From: VBCK01 sp035939615
Lineage (GTDB): Bacteria > Pseudomonadota > Gammaproteobacteria > Burkholderiales > Burkholderiaceae_F
NCBI GenBank assembly: GCA_035939615.1
Contig: DASZFP010000193.1
Span: forward strand, 1 to 38,256
DNA length: 38,256 nucleotides
Reading direction: 5' to 3'
Part shown: positions 1-8,594 of the stretch, in pieces
How positions within the stretch are numbered: the stretch's first letter is position 1
Layout of the letters: every line of letters begins with the position of its first letter
The notes under the pieces: generated by a model
Database searches by the model: none
What the model was told of the DNA's origin: nothing
The model's input: the letters and a program-made list of their open reading frames with translations, nothing else
Made by a program: the position numbers and the translations under genes

Positions 1-370
1 CGAAAAGCTTGGCCTCCAGGTTGGCCTTGCGAGCTCCGCGCTTGATCAACTCGTTGATCAACTGCTCCATCGCGAACACGCCGTATCGACCCGCCAGCCC
101 GACCGGATCGGCTTCGGCGCGACCGACCTCACCCGGCAGCATGAAGTGGTTCATGCCGCCGACCTGGCTGACGCGGTCCCACATGCAGGCCGACACGCAG
201 GAGCCCAGCACGGTCGACAGCACGATGTCGTCGCCCGACACGAAGTATTCTCCGGGCAGCAGCTTGACGGCGTTGCGATCGAACGTCCGCTCGAAATAGA
301 CGGTGCTGGCCTCGCCGAGCGAGCCCGACAGACGCGGCTGCGGATGCCGCCTGGCTCGAACCGCTGTCAC
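1..370 (-). CDS. cheD: Chemoreceptor glutamine deamidase CheD (3' end cut by window edge)
   Basis: CheD deamidates specific glutamines in methyl-accepting chemotaxis proteins, creating methylation sites for CheR; in some bacteria it also binds CheC. The first 123 residues are visible. The catalytic cysteine lies in GSCVSACMWD (Cys58) and the catalytic histidine in GGMNHFMLPG (His75). The 17-residue Cys-to-His spacing is that of the family. The start is GTG at 370, one base after the cheR stop, so it is the last visible gene of the che operon. I chose GTG because no ATG occurs before the conserved core. The N-terminal 20 residues are arginine-rich and poorly conserved, so a slightly later start is possible. 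The C-terminus, and probably cheB, lie left of the window. Confidence 0.93.
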   Translation of the reverse strand, partial: MTAVRARRHPQPRLSGSLGEASTVYFERTFDRNAVKLLPGEYFVSGDDIVLSTVLGSCVSACMWDRVSQVGGMNHFMLPGEVGRAEADPVGLAGRYGVFAMEQLINELIKRGARKANLEAKLF

Positions 371-371
371 G

Positions 372-1250
372 TCACAGCCTTTCGTAAACGGTCTTGCCGC
401 GCAATGCGAACCACTGGCGGCAGTCCGTGAAGTTTTCCGAATGGCCAGCGAACAGCAGCCCGCCCGGCCTCAACGCGGCGGCGATGCGCTCCAGCACCGC
501 GCGCTGTGTGGCCCGATTGAAATAGATCATCACGTTGCGGCAGAACACCGCGTCCAGCGGCGTGCCCAGCCGGCTCAGGATCGGCCATGCCGCCTCGAGC
601 AGGTTGAGCTGCTCGAATTCGACCAGGCGCGCCAGCTCCGGACGCACCCGCACCATGCCCGCGTTGGGGCCGGTTCCGCGCAGGAAGAACCGCCGCGCCC
701 GGTCGCGTCCGCACGTCTGTATGGCCTGGTCCGGGTAGACGCCGCGGCGGGCGCTGGCCAGCACCTGCGTGTCGATGTCGGTGGCCAGCACGCGCGCTGC
801 GCTCGCCGGCCCGAGCGCCTCGACGACGGTCATCGCGATCGAGTAGGCCTCCTCGCCGGTCGAGGCCGCCGCGCACCAGATGCGCGCGCTGCGGCCGGCC
901 AGCCCGCGCCGCAGCAGGTCCGCCAGCACGGGAAAGTGATGCTGCTCACGGAAAAACGACGTCAGGTTGGTGGTGAGCGCGTTGACGAACTCCTGGCGCT
1001 CGGCCCGCGCGAACTGCGGGTCCGATTCCAGGCTGTCCAGGTAGAGCTCGAACGAATCGATGCTGTGCGACCGCAGCCGCCGCGACAGGCGGCTGTTGAC
1101 CATGTTCTGCTTGCTCGCGTTGAGGTCGATACCGGCCAGAGCGAAGATGAGCCGGCGAACCCGATTGAAGTCGCGCGCGTTCAACTCGAACGGGCGCGCA
1201 TCCTGACCGCTGACCGTGGTGGCAGCCGAAAGCGGGTCGCGCGCTCCCAC
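372..1250 (-). CDS. cheR: Chemotaxis protein methyltransferase CheR
   Basis: CheR methylates glutamates on chemoreceptors with S-adenosylmethionine, setting adaptation. It has 292 residues, normal for the family. An N-terminal helical CheR_N region (about 20-85) leads into NLTSFFRE (95-102), a conserved substrate and SAM contact. The SAM-binding motif IWCAAASTGEEAYSIAM is at 124-140, with the acidic loop ATDID at 156-160. The late motif DAVFCRNVMIYF is at 233-244 and GHSENF at 269-274. The start is GTG at 1250, with GAGGG about ten bases upstream. It sits 51 bases after cheW and one base before cheD. A receptor in this window ends in DWEEF, a plausible docking tail for this enzyme. Assignment is secure. 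Confidence 0.97.
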   Translation of the reverse strand: MGARDPLSAATTVSGQDARPFELNARDFNRVRRLIFALAGIDLNASKQNMVNSRLSRRLRSHSIDSFELYLDSLESDPQFARAERQEFVNALTTNLTSFFREQHHFPVLADLLRRGLAGRSARIWCAAASTGEEAYSIAMTVVEALGPASAARVLATDIDTQVLASARRGVYPDQAIQTCGRDRARRFFLRGTGPNAGMVRVRPELARLVEFEQLNLLEAAWPILSRLGTPLDAVFCRNVMIYFNRATQRAVLERIAAALRPGGLLFAGHSENFTDCRQWFALRGKTVYERL

Positions 1251-1301
1251 GGTGGCAAGGCCCTCGGCGTGAATCCGACTTCGAGCAGCGGCGCGCGCCG
1301 T

Positions 1302-1817
1302 TCAGGCCGCAGCGCGTTCCAGCAGTCCCATGTCGGGACTGCTCATCAGCCGCTCGATGTCCACCAGGATCAGCAGGCGCTCGCCCTCGCCCGACTGCAC
1401 CGTGCCCAGCCCCATGATGTAGCCCGCATCCAGCAGCGAGTTGAACTCGGGCGCCGGCTTGACGTGTCCTTCGCCCAGCTCCATCACATCGCTGACCGAA
1501 TCGACCACCGCTCCCACCACGCGCCCGGCCACGTTCAAGATGATCACCACCGTGAAGGTGTCGTAGCGCGCCTCCCCCAGCGCGAACTTCACCCGCAGAT
1601 CCACGATCGGCACGATCACGCCTCGCAGGTTCACGACCCCCTTGATGAACGCCGGAGCATTGGCAATGCGCGTGACCGCCTCGTAGCAGCGGATCTCCTG
1701 CACCTTCAGGATGTCGATCCCGTATTCCTCGCCCCCCAGCTTGAAGGTCAGAAACTCGCTGACCCCTGCCGCCGTGGCAGCTCCGGTCCTCACTTCCATC
1801 CGCTCCATCATGCCCAT
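1302..1817 (-). CDS. cheW: Chemotaxis coupling protein CheW
   Basis: CheW is the SH3-like adaptor that links chemoreceptors to the CheA kinase in polar signalling arrays. The product has about 171 residues, close to the usual 160-170. Visible family segments are EFLTFKLGGEEYGIDI near the N-terminus, then INLRG-like VVNLRGVIVPIVDLR, and VVDSVSDVMEL. The frame also offers an upstream TTG at 1829. I prefer ATG at 1817 because a GGAG ribosome-binding site lies six bases before it, and further ATGs follow at 1811 and 1808. It begins 16 bases after the cheA stop, so the two are probably co-transcribed. The C-terminus ends in an ordinary short helix, and nothing unusual is seen. Confidence 0.96.
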   Translation of the reverse strand: MGMMERMEVRTGAATAAGVSEFLTFKLGGEEYGIDILKVQEIRCYEAVTRIANAPAFIKGVVNLRGVIVPIVDLRVKFALGEARYDTFTVVIILNVAGRVVGAVVDSVSDVMELGEGHVKPAPEFNSLLDAGYIMGLGTVQSGEGERLLILVDIERLMSSPDMGLLERAAA

Positions 1818-1833
1818 CAACAGCTCCAAGAGT

Positions 1834-3912
1834 TCAATGTCGTGCGCGTTTGACCAGCCCGGCCGTATCCACGATCAGCGCCACCCGGCCGTCTCCCAGG
1901 ATGGTGGCGCCCGAGATGTCCGGAACGCGCCGGTAATTCGTCTCCAGGTTCTTCACAACGACCTGGTGCTGTCCGAGCAGCTCGTCGACCAGCGCCGCCA
2001 CGCGCCGGCCTTCGGCCTCCACGATCATCATGATCTCGGGGCCGCGCTCGCCGTCCTGGCGCGGCACGTTGAAAATATCGTCCAGCGCGACGACCGGCAG
2101 GAATTCATCGCGTACTTTGACCACCCGGCCGGTCGCGCCGACGCTCTGGACCATGCCCGGCATCACCTGGAACGACTCGACCACCGACGCCAGCGGCAGG
2201 ATGTAGGTCTCACCGCCCACGCCGATCGACATGCCGTCCATGATGGCGAGCGTCAGCGGCAGCCGTACCGTCACTCGCGTGCCGTAGCCCTCGGCCGAGT
2301 CCAGCTCGACCGTGCCGTTCAGCGCCGTGATGTTCCGGCGCACCACATCCATGCCCACGCCGCGACCGGACACGTCGCTCACCTGATCAGCGGTCGAGAA
2401 GCCCGGCTCCCAGATCAGCGCCCACACCTCGGCATCGCTCATGTCGTCGCGCACCGCCAGTCCCCGCTCGCGCGCCTTGTCCAGGATGCGCTCGCGCCGC
2501 AGGCCCTGCCCGTCGTCGCGCACTTCGATCAGGATCGATCCGCCCTGATGCGCCGCCGACAGCGTGATGGTGCCGTGAGGGGTCTTGCCGGCGGCCTGCC
2601 GCCTGGCCGGCGTTTCGATGCCGTGGTCGGCGCTGTTGCGCACCAGGTGCGTCAGCGGGTCGACGATCTTCTCGATCAGTCCCTTGTCCATCTCGGTGGC
2701 CTCGCCCACCAGCCTGAGCTCGATCTGCTTGTCCAGCCGGGATGCCAGGTCGCGGATCAGCCGCGGGAAGCGGTTGAACACGAAGGCCATCGGAATCATC
2801 CGGATCGACATCACGGTCTCCTGCAGGTGCCGTGAATTGCGCTCCAGATCGGTAATGCCGCCGAGCAGCGCGCTGAACTGGACCGCGTCCAGATCCTTGG
2901 CCTGCTGGCTGAGCATCGCCTGCGTGATCACGAGCTCGCCGACCAGGTTGATCAGCTGATCGACTTTCTCGACGTCCACCCGCAGCGTGGTCGATTCGAG
3001 CGCTCCGCCCGCCGCCTTGTCCGCCCTGCCACGCGTTTCGGACCGATGCGCCGCCTCGGCGTCGGCCGCGGCCGCCCGCGCGGCCGTCTGCGCCGCCAGC
3101 GTCTTCGGATCGACGAAGAACCCGTAACCGTCGCCCTCGGTCGTCCGCGCCGGCGCCGCCTCGGGATCGGGGTGCTGCGCGGCGGCCGCCGGAGCCTTGG
3201 CGGAGGCGGCCGGGGCTGCGCTGGCGGCGCCGAAGGACTCGATGCACACCTGCTCGCGGGCGACATGGAACGAGAACAGTTCGAGCAATTCCGAATCGGG
3301 CGAAGCGGTCGTGACCTTGAAGCGCCGCAGGCCGTCCGACGCCAGCACCCCGTCGTCGAGGGCCTCGATCGATCCGAGCGTCGGGATGTCGCGGAACAGC
3401 TCCGCCAGCCCGTCGGCCGCCTCGCCACTCTTCAACGGGCCGATCGTGACGCGCAGGCTGCGCGCCGCCGACGGCCCGCCTGGCGCGGCATCCTGCCCGG
3501 AGGCCATCTTGCGGATCCGCTCGATCAGCGCATCGACCGGCGGGCGCTCATCGGTCCCGCTCTGGTAGCACGCCAGTTGCGCCTTGACCACGTCGCCGGC
3601 TTCCAGCAGCAGGTCCACCATGGACCGCTTCAGCGCGAGCTCGTTGCGGCGCAGGCGGTCCAGCAGGGTTTCCAGTTCGTGCGTCAGGCTCGCCACGTCG
3701 GCGAATCCGAACGTGGCCGCGCCGCCCTTGATCGAGTGGGCGACCCGGAAGATCGCGTTCAATTCCTCGTTGCTCGGCCGCGCGACGTCGATGTCCAGCA
3801 GCAGCGACTCCATGTTGGCCAGGTTCTCGCGCGCCTCCTCGAAGAACACGCCGTAGAACTGGGTCAGGTCGAAGCCGTCCTGCTGCAGGCCCGGATTGCT
3901 GATCTCGCCCAT
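1834..3912 (-). CDS. cheA: Chemotaxis histidine kinase CheA
   Basis: CheA autophosphorylates under receptor control and passes phosphate to CheY and CheB. It has 692 residues. The Hpt domain (about 14-130) carries the phosphorylated His59 in VAHSIKGGAATFG. A P2-like response-regulator docking region (about 160-250) is followed by a long alanine-rich linker. The dimerisation helices begin near VEKVDQLINLVGELVI. The ATPase domain shows the N box (HLVRNSADHGIE), the G1 box (VRDDGQGL) and G2 box (GRGVGMDVV). The C-terminal CheW-like domain contains LPLASVVESF. ATG at 3912 is the only sensible start. It lies 57 bases after cheY and 16 bases before cheW. Confidence 0.98.
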   Translation of the reverse strand: MGEISNPGLQQDGFDLTQFYGVFFEEARENLANMESLLLDIDVARPSNEELNAIFRVAHSIKGGAATFGFADVASLTHELETLLDRLRRNELALKRSMVDLLLEAGDVVKAQLACYQSGTDERPPVDALIERIRKMASGQDAAPGGPSAARSLRVTIGPLKSGEAADGLAELFRDIPTLGSIEALDDGVLASDGLRRFKVTTASPDSELLELFSFHVAREQVCIESFGAASAAPAASAKAPAAAAQHPDPEAAPARTTEGDGYGFFVDPKTLAAQTAARAAAADAEAAHRSETRGRADKAAGGALESTTLRVDVEKVDQLINLVGELVITQAMLSQQAKDLDAVQFSALLGGITDLERNSRHLQETVMSIRMIPMAFVFNRFPRLIRDLASRLDKQIELRLVGEATEMDKGLIEKIVDPLTHLVRNSADHGIETPARRQAAGKTPHGTITLSAAHQGGSILIEVRDDGQGLRRERILDKARERGLAVRDDMSDAEVWALIWEPGFSTADQVSDVSGRGVGMDVVRRNITALNGTVELDSAEGYGTRVTVRLPLTLAIMDGMSIGVGGETYILPLASVVESFQVMPGMVQSVGATGRVVKVRDEFLPVVALDDIFNVPRQDGERGPEIMMIVEAEGRRVAALVDELLGQHQVVVKNLETNYRRVPDISGATILGDGRVALIVDTAGLVKRARH

Positions 3913-3969
3913 GTGGATGGTTTCCGCCGCCTTATTCGTCCGGATGTCGCCGGCGCCGCCCCGCCCGGC

Positions 3970-4332
3970 TCAACGAATCACCTTGCGGATGACCTCCAGC
4001 AGCTTGCTCGGATCGAACGGCTTGACCAGCCATCCGGTGGCACCGGCTGCGCGTCCCTTCGATTTCATCTCGTCGCTCGACTCGGTGGTCAGTATCAAAA
4101 TGGGCGTGGACAGGTAGGCCGGCAGTCCTCGCAAGTTTTTCACGAGCGTGACGCCGTCCATGCGCGGCATGTTCTGGTCGGTCAGCACCAGGTCCACGCT
4201 CTGCGTCATCGCCTTCTCGTAGGCCTCCTGACCGTCGGCCGCCTCGATGACGTGGTAGCCGGCTCCCTTCAGCGTAAAGGAGACCATCTGGCGCATCGAG
4301 GCCGAATCGTCCACCGCGAGAATCGATTGCAT
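3970..4332 (-). CDS. cheY: Chemotaxis response regulator CheY
   Basis: This is a single-domain receiver of 120 residues that, when phosphorylated by CheA, binds FliM at the motor switch. The acidic pair is in AVDDSAS (Asp8, Asp9). The phosphoacceptor Asp52 is in LVLTDQNMPRMDG, the conserved Thr is in LTTES, and Lys104 is in WLVKPF. I place the start at ATG 4332 because the receiver fold begins there and AGGAG stands about eight bases before it; the longer reading frame upstream is out of character. It follows the cheZ-like gene by 38 bases. That neighbour probably encodes its phosphatase. Confidence 0.97.
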   Translation of the reverse strand: MQSILAVDDSASMRQMVSFTLKGAGYHVIEAADGQEAYEKAMTQSVDLVLTDQNMPRMDGVTLVKNLRGLPAYLSTPILILTTESSDEMKSKGRAAGATGWLVKPFDPSKLLEVIRKVIR

Positions 4333-4370
4333 GTCGTGGCTCCTGCCGAACCTGCCGTGGCCCGGCCTTC

Positions 4371-4775
4371 CTAGAAAAGATCGATCGAACCGGCTGTCAT
4401 TTCCACCTGCCGGACCGGGTGCGGCTGGATCATCTGCAGGCTGCGCGCTGCCTCGTCCGACAGCGAGCGCAGCCTCTCCTCGAGAACGGACAGCCTGCGC
4501 TGAGCGTGCCCGGTCAGCTGGGTGGCCATGTCCTGGAACTGCAGCGCCGTGACGGCCGCATGCACCGCCTCGGCCACCTGCCGGCGCTGCACGTCGCTGG
4601 CGGCCACCGACGGCAGCACGGCGGCGACCTGGTTGAAGCTGATCAGCAGGCGTTCGCCTGCGTCGTTGATCAACGCTTTCAGGCGCTCCAGATCGGCCTC
4701 GATCAAAGCGCATTCCTGGGCAGCATCCAGGCCCGCCTGCTCGCGCGGCGGAAGGTCGACAGCGTCGGATGTCAT
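4371..4775 (-). CDS. Minimal CheZ-like CheY-P phosphatase (inferred)
   Basis: This 134-residue, predicted all-helical protein is encoded directly before cheY. The segment ALQFQDMATQLTGH (77-90) matches the catalytic helix of CheZ, where Asp143 and Gln147 of the E. coli protein lie four residues apart in QDLTGQ. Here Asp82 and Gln86 have the same spacing. The protein ends GSIDLF, resembling the short acidic-hydrophobic CheZ tail that grips CheY. E. coli CheZ has 214 residues, so much of the four-helix hairpin is missing. Function is inferred from motif, tail and position. It could instead be an adaptor related to CheZ without activity. It is probably the first gene of the che operon, with ATG at 4775. 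Confidence 0.68.
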   Translation of the reverse strand: MTSDAVDLPPREQAGLDAAQECALIEADLERLKALINDAGERLLISFNQVAAVLPSVAASDVQRRQVAEAVHAAVTALQFQDMATQLTGHAQRRLSVLEERLRSLSDEAARSLQMIQPHPVRQVEMTAGSIDLF

Positions 4776-4963
4776 TGCGTTCTAAGCTTCGGGAAAAATG
4801 GGGCCCGCTTCCTTAGTGTCGACGACGCCCGTCGGCGCCGATGTCGGGAAAAGGCGGGCTAAGCGAGGGCAGTTTTGCCTGCGCGGCAGACCGGAAACGC
4901 CGTCTTGCAGTCCAACACGCTCGGCGCCCTCAGATGCCTTGAAATGCGCCAAAATCGGCGCCC
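4776..4963. promoter_or_regulatory. Divergent promoter region between che operon and kinase gene
   Basis: These 188 bases separate the start of the leftward che operon from the rightward REC-HisKA_3 kinase gene and must hold promoters for both. I could not identify a convincing sigma-70, sigma-28 or sigma-54 core on either strand. The octamer TCGGCGCC occurs three times (4832-4839, 4921-4928, 4955-4962). The first copy sits within the palindrome TCGGCGCCGA, and the last directly abuts the kinase ATG. These are possible operator sites, but the sequence proves no binding. Confidence 0.45.
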
Positions 4964-6097
4964 ATGAGCGCGCCTGCCAGCGGTCCCGAGTCCATCCCCA
5001 TCCGATTGCTGGTGGTCGAGGACTCCGAGCTCGACTTCGACCTGCTGACCGCGATGCTGGCCCGCGACGGCCCGCCGTTGCGTGCCGAGCGGGTCGAGGA
5101 CGAAGCCGGCATGCAGGAGGCGCTCGAGCGGGCTCGCGTCGATGCGGTCGTGACCGACCACAACATGCCGCATTTCGATTCCTTCGCTGCGTTGAAGCTC
5201 GCCAAGGCAGCCGATCCCGACCTGCCGGTTCTGGTCGTCTCGGGCGAGATGTCAGAGGACCTGGCGGTGGCGGCACTGCACGCGGGAGCGGACGACTTTA
5301 TTCTGAAATCGCGCCTGTTCCGGGTCGGACCGGCGTTGAGGCGCAGCCTGCAGGCGGCGGCGCAGCGCCGGGCGGGGCGCGCCGCGGCGGCCGCGCTGGC
5401 CGACAGCGAGGCGCGCCTGCGGGAGCTGACGCGCCATCTGGAATCGGCCAAGGAAGAGGAACGGGGGCGCATCGCCGGCGAGATCCACGACGACATCGGA
5501 TCGATGCTGACGGCGTTGCGCTTCGAGACGGTGGCCCTGGCGCGGCAGATGCAGCAGCGCGGGCTGGAGGAGCCGCGGCTGCCGCTGATGCTGGACCTGA
5601 TCGGTCAGCTGGTGGCGGCCAGCCATCGCATTCAGAACAACCTGCGCCCGCCGGTGCTCGACGCCGGCCTGGTGGCGGCGCTGCAATGGCTGGTGAGCTC
5701 GTTTGGCGCGCGCACCGGCATCCAGGCGAGCTTCGAATCGAACCGCGAAGACGTGCCGCTGGCGCCGGATGGGTTGGCGGCGCTGTACCGCGCGGCGCAG
5801 GAGGCGCTGGCCAATATCTCCAAGCACGCTCACGCGCGCCAGGTCGCGGTCCAGTTGTTCGTTTCGCCGGGGGAGGTCTCGCTCGAGGTCAGCGACGACG
5901 GGGTCGGGTTCGACCCGCAACTGCTGCGCACTTCACCCGGTTTCGGTCTGCGCGCGCTGCTCGAGCGGGCCCGCGGGCTGGGCGGCTGGGCCGAGGTGAA
6001 CTCGACCCCGAATCGGGGGGCCAGCGTGATGTTCTCCATTCCAGTCCGTCCGGACGCCGCAACCCCCCGGGAGAACGAAGACGCCAACCTCGCCTGA
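4964..6097 (+). CDS. Soluble receiver-HisKA_3 histidine kinase (NarL-type)
   Basis: This is a sensor kinase of 377 residues without membrane segments. An N-terminal receiver (about 12-130) has the acidic pair in VVEDSE, phosphoacceptor Asp65 in VVTDHNMP and Lys115 in FILKS. A short coiled linker (about 140-165) leads to the HisKA_3 dimerisation and phosphoacceptor helix, with His175 in GEIHDDIGSML. The HATPase domain shows Asn284 in ALANISKHA and the G box in SDDGVGFDP. It therefore takes input from another phosphodonor rather than from an attached sensor domain. It is followed after 27 bases by its likely partner, a LuxR-type regulator. There is no clear ribosome-binding site before ATG 4964. 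The signal and the targets are unknown. Confidence 0.9.
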   Translation: MSAPASGPESIPIRLLVVEDSELDFDLLTAMLARDGPPLRAERVEDEAGMQEALERARVDAVVTDHNMPHFDSFAALKLAKAADPDLPVLVVSGEMSEDLAVAALHAGADDFILKSRLFRVGPALRRSLQAAAQRRAGRAAAAALADSEARLRELTRHLESAKEEERGRIAGEIHDDIGSMLTALRFETVALARQMQQRGLEEPRLPLMLDLIGQLVAASHRIQNNLRPPVLDAGLVAALQWLVSSFGARTGIQASFESNREDVPLAPDGLAALYRAAQEALANISKHAHARQVAVQLFVSPGEVSLEVSDDGVGFDPQLLRTSPGFGLRALLERARGLGGWAEVNSTPNRGASVMFSIPVRPDAATPRENEDANLA

Positions 6098-6124
6098 AGC
6101 AATCCGGTCCGGAGGCCAGCGCCG

Positions 6125-6760
6125 ATGACGCTGCGGGTGATCGTGGTCGACGACCACGCGATCGTGCGGCGTGGCATCGTCGAGATCCTGACCGAGCGCT
6201 CCGACCTGACCGTGGTCGCCGAAGCGGCCGACTACGGCCAGCTGCGCGCCCAGTTGCGGCAGCACGGCGAGATCGACCTGCTGGTGATGGACCTGTCGCT
6301 TCCGGGCAAGGACGGCATCGAGATCCTGAAGGCGCTGCACGGCGAAAATCCCCGCCTGAAGGTCCTGATCGTCAGCATGCACCCCGAGGAGCAGTACGCG
6401 GTGCGCGCGTTCAAGGCGGGCGCCAGCGGATACCTGAACAAGGCAAGTGCGCCCGAGAAACTGCTGGAGGCGGTCGAGCAGATCGCCAGCGGCCGCAAAT
6501 ACGTCACGCCGGCCATCGCACAGGCCCTGATCGATCAGCTGGCCGCGCCCGAGGAGAGCCTGCCCCATGAACGTCTGTCGGACCGCGAGTTCCAGGTGCT
6601 CAAACTGATGGCCTCCGGACAGAGGCTGTCGGACATCGCCGACAGCCTGTCCCTGAGCCCGAAGACGGTCAGCGTCTACCGGGCGCGCATCCTGGAAAAG
6701 ATGAACATGGGCAACAATTCGGAGCTGGTGCACTACGCGGTCAAACACGGCCTGGCCTGA
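6125..6760 (+). CDS. NarL/FixJ-family response regulator (REC-LuxR HTH)
   Basis: This 211-residue transcription factor has a receiver (about 3-120) with VVDDHAIVRRG, phosphoacceptor Asp in LLVMDLSLPGKDG, and Lys in GYLNKAS. The C-terminal LuxR-type helix-turn-helix (about 147-205) shows LSDREFQVLKLMASG and SLSPKTVSVYRARIL. The start is ATG 6125, with GGAGG ten bases upstream. It is surely the partner of the preceding HisKA_3 kinase. Its target genes are unknown; with its setting, motility or c-di-GMP genes are candidates. Its stop lies only four bases from the stop of the convergent diguanylate cyclase gene, with no room for a terminator. Confidence 0.93.
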   Translation: MTLRVIVVDDHAIVRRGIVEILTERSDLTVVAEAADYGQLRAQLRQHGEIDLLVMDLSLPGKDGIEILKALHGENPRLKVLIVSMHPEEQYAVRAFKAGASGYLNKASAPEKLLEAVEQIASGRKYVTPAIAQALIDQLAAPEESLPHERLSDREFQVLKLMASGQRLSDIADSLSLSPKTVSVYRARILEKMNMGNNSELVHYAVKHGLA

Positions 6761-6764
6761 CGGC

Positions 6765-8594
6765 TCAGGGCGCCTTGACCACGCGGTTCTTGCCCGTTTT
6801 CTTGGCCTCGTACAGGCTGGCATCGGCGCGGCGCATCAGCTGCTCGAGCGACTCGCCCGGGCGCCACTGGGCGACCCCCGCGGAAAACGCCAGCATCAGG
6901 CGGTCCTGTTCGAACTGGAACGGGCGGCGCGCGAGTTCGCGCTGCAGCCGCTCGGTCGCCTCGACGCCGTCCTGCGCCGCGCAGGCCGGAAACAGCACGG
7001 CGAATTCCTCGCCGCCCGTGCGGGCGGTCAGATCGGTCGGCCGCATCGTCGCGTGCACGGTCGTCACGAAATGGACCAGGGCCCGGTCGCCGGCCACATG
7101 CCCCAGGGTGTCGTTGATCCGCTTGAAGTTGTCCAGATCCATCATGCCCAGCGTCAGGCCGCAGCCATAGCGCAACGCGCGCGCGCTTTCGACCCGGAAG
7201 GCGTGTTCCAGTCCGCGCCGGTTCAGGGCGTTGGTCAGCGGATCCTTCTGCACCAGCGTGGAGACCTCGCTCAGCTGATGCTCCAGCTGCGAAACCCGCG
7301 CCTCGTAGACCTCCACCTTCTTGCGGGCCTCGGACAGCTCGGCGCGCGACGACTGGATCTGATCGCGCACGACCTGCGTGTCGTCGAGCAGTCCGTGCAC
7401 GATGCGCGACAGCGCCGCCAGATCGGGCGATTGCTGCAGCTGCTGCTGATACGTGCTGACCCGGTGGTTGAACTGCTCCGCGCTCGTGCCCATCTCGCCG
7501 ACCCGATCCAGCAGCGCCGACAGCATCTCGGTCAGCGCCACCTTGGCTTCCTGCAGGCCGCGGCGCGCCCCGGTCTGCTGCGCAATCAGCGCGGCCAGGC
7601 GCCGCTCGGCCGCCGCGATCTGCCCGGAACGCATCGGTCCGGCCAGCAGGGACCGGACCGGCTCGAGCTGGTTGACCAGCCAAGCCTCGTCCGGCGCGAG
7701 CTGCCCCAGGTTCTCGCACAGCAGGCCCAGCAGCCGTTGCAGACCGGCCCGGACGCGCTGGTCTTCGGCGATTTCGCGTTCGATCGCCAGCATGCAGTCG
7801 GTCAGCGCGGGCGCGGGCTGCAGCGCCTCCTGCGGGTCGGCTCGTTCCGCCTGCGCCAGGCACTCGCGCAGCTTCTCGCGGCCCGCCGGGTCCTCGGTGC
7901 AGGCCTGCTCCAGGGCCCGCAGGCTGCGCAGCGCCAGCCGCTGCCAGGCCCGGGCCTGCTCGGCGGCCCTGGCCAGCGCGTCGTGCGGGTCGGGCCGGGC
8001 CGGCGCAGCGGCCACTTCGGCCGCCCCGCCCGGCGCCGGCGTTTCGGCGGACTGCGGCGGCGCCACGGACGCCGCGGCGGTGGCGGCCGGCAGCGCCGCG
8101 ACCGGCGGCCCCCAGGATTCGACCAGGCGCTGCAGGCGCTCCAGCGCAAGGGAAGGATCGCCGGCGGCCGCGTCGATCACGTGCGAGATCGAATCGAGCT
8201 TGCGGGCGCGCGTCCAGTTCGAGTGCAGCGCGTCGGACTGTTTCAGAATCGCCAGCACCATCGACGGCCAGGCGTCGGCTCCGCTGCCGGGCCGGCGCGC
8301 GAGCGCCCGATCGATCGACTCGCGCGCCACGCTCCATTTCTGTCGCTGGGCCGCCTGCAGCATCTGCGCCGCTTCCTGCTGCGACATCCGGCTCTGGCGC
8401 ATCAGATCGGCCCCGACGTCCCTCAAAATGCCGGCCAGACCGGTGCCGCGCGGCTCGACCCCGGAGCTTTCCCAGAATGCGTCAGCGAAGGTCTCGGGCG
8501 TCGGAACGATCTTGCGCTCGGCCAGCAGCTTCAATGCGCGCCGCGCCGCCTCGGCGTCGTTCAACGGCTGCAGCCCGGGCTCGTTCGGTTTCAC
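6765..8594 (-). CDS. Diguanylate cyclase with GGDEF domain
   Basis: This protein of 609 residues makes cyclic di-GMP from two GTP. The N-terminal region contains ALKLLAERKIVPTPETF, a motif I associate with a cytoplasmic diguanylate cyclase family of Betaproteobacteria, followed by alanine-rich and coiled-coil segments. The catalytic domain (about 440-600) carries DPLTNALNRRG, the metal site DLDNFKRINDTLGH and the active-site loop GGEEF (527-531). An RPTD inhibitory site five residues before GGEEF predicts product feedback inhibition. The start is GTG at 8594, whose last bases overlap the stop of the upstream gene (GTGA), so translation is coupled. No membrane segment is seen. It is the last gene of a three-gene c-di-GMP operon. 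Confidence 0.92.
   Translation of the reverse strand: MKPNEPGLQPLNDAEAARRALKLLAERKIVPTPETFADAFWESSGVEPRGTGLAGILRDVGADLMRQSRMSQQEAAQMLQAAQRQKWSVARESIDRALARRPGSGADAWPSMVLAILKQSDALHSNWTRARKLDSISHVIDAAAGDPSLALERLQRLVESWGPPVAALPAATAAASVAPPQSAETPAPGGAAEVAAAPARPDPHDALARAAEQARAWQRLALRSLRALEQACTEDPAGREKLRECLAQAERADPQEALQPAPALTDCMLAIEREIAEDQRVRAGLQRLLGLLCENLGQLAPDEAWLVNQLEPVRSLLAGPMRSGQIAAAERRLAALIAQQTGARRGLQEAKVALTEMLSALLDRVGEMGTSAEQFNHRVSTYQQQLQQSPDLAALSRIVHGLLDDTQVVRDQIQSSRAELSEARKKVEVYEARVSQLEHQLSEVSTLVQKDPLTNALNRRGLEHAFRVESARALRYGCGLTLGMMDLDNFKRINDTLGHVAGDRALVHFVTTVHATMRPTDLTARTGGEEFAVLFPACAAQDGVEATERLQRELARRPFQFEQDRLMLAFSAGVAQWRPGESLEQLMRRADASLYEAKKTGKNRVVKAP

Noticed and set aside
3046..4374. 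Plus-strand open frame of 442 codons across cheA and cheY.
   Set aside because: Lies opposite secure cheA and cheY genes and shows no domain.
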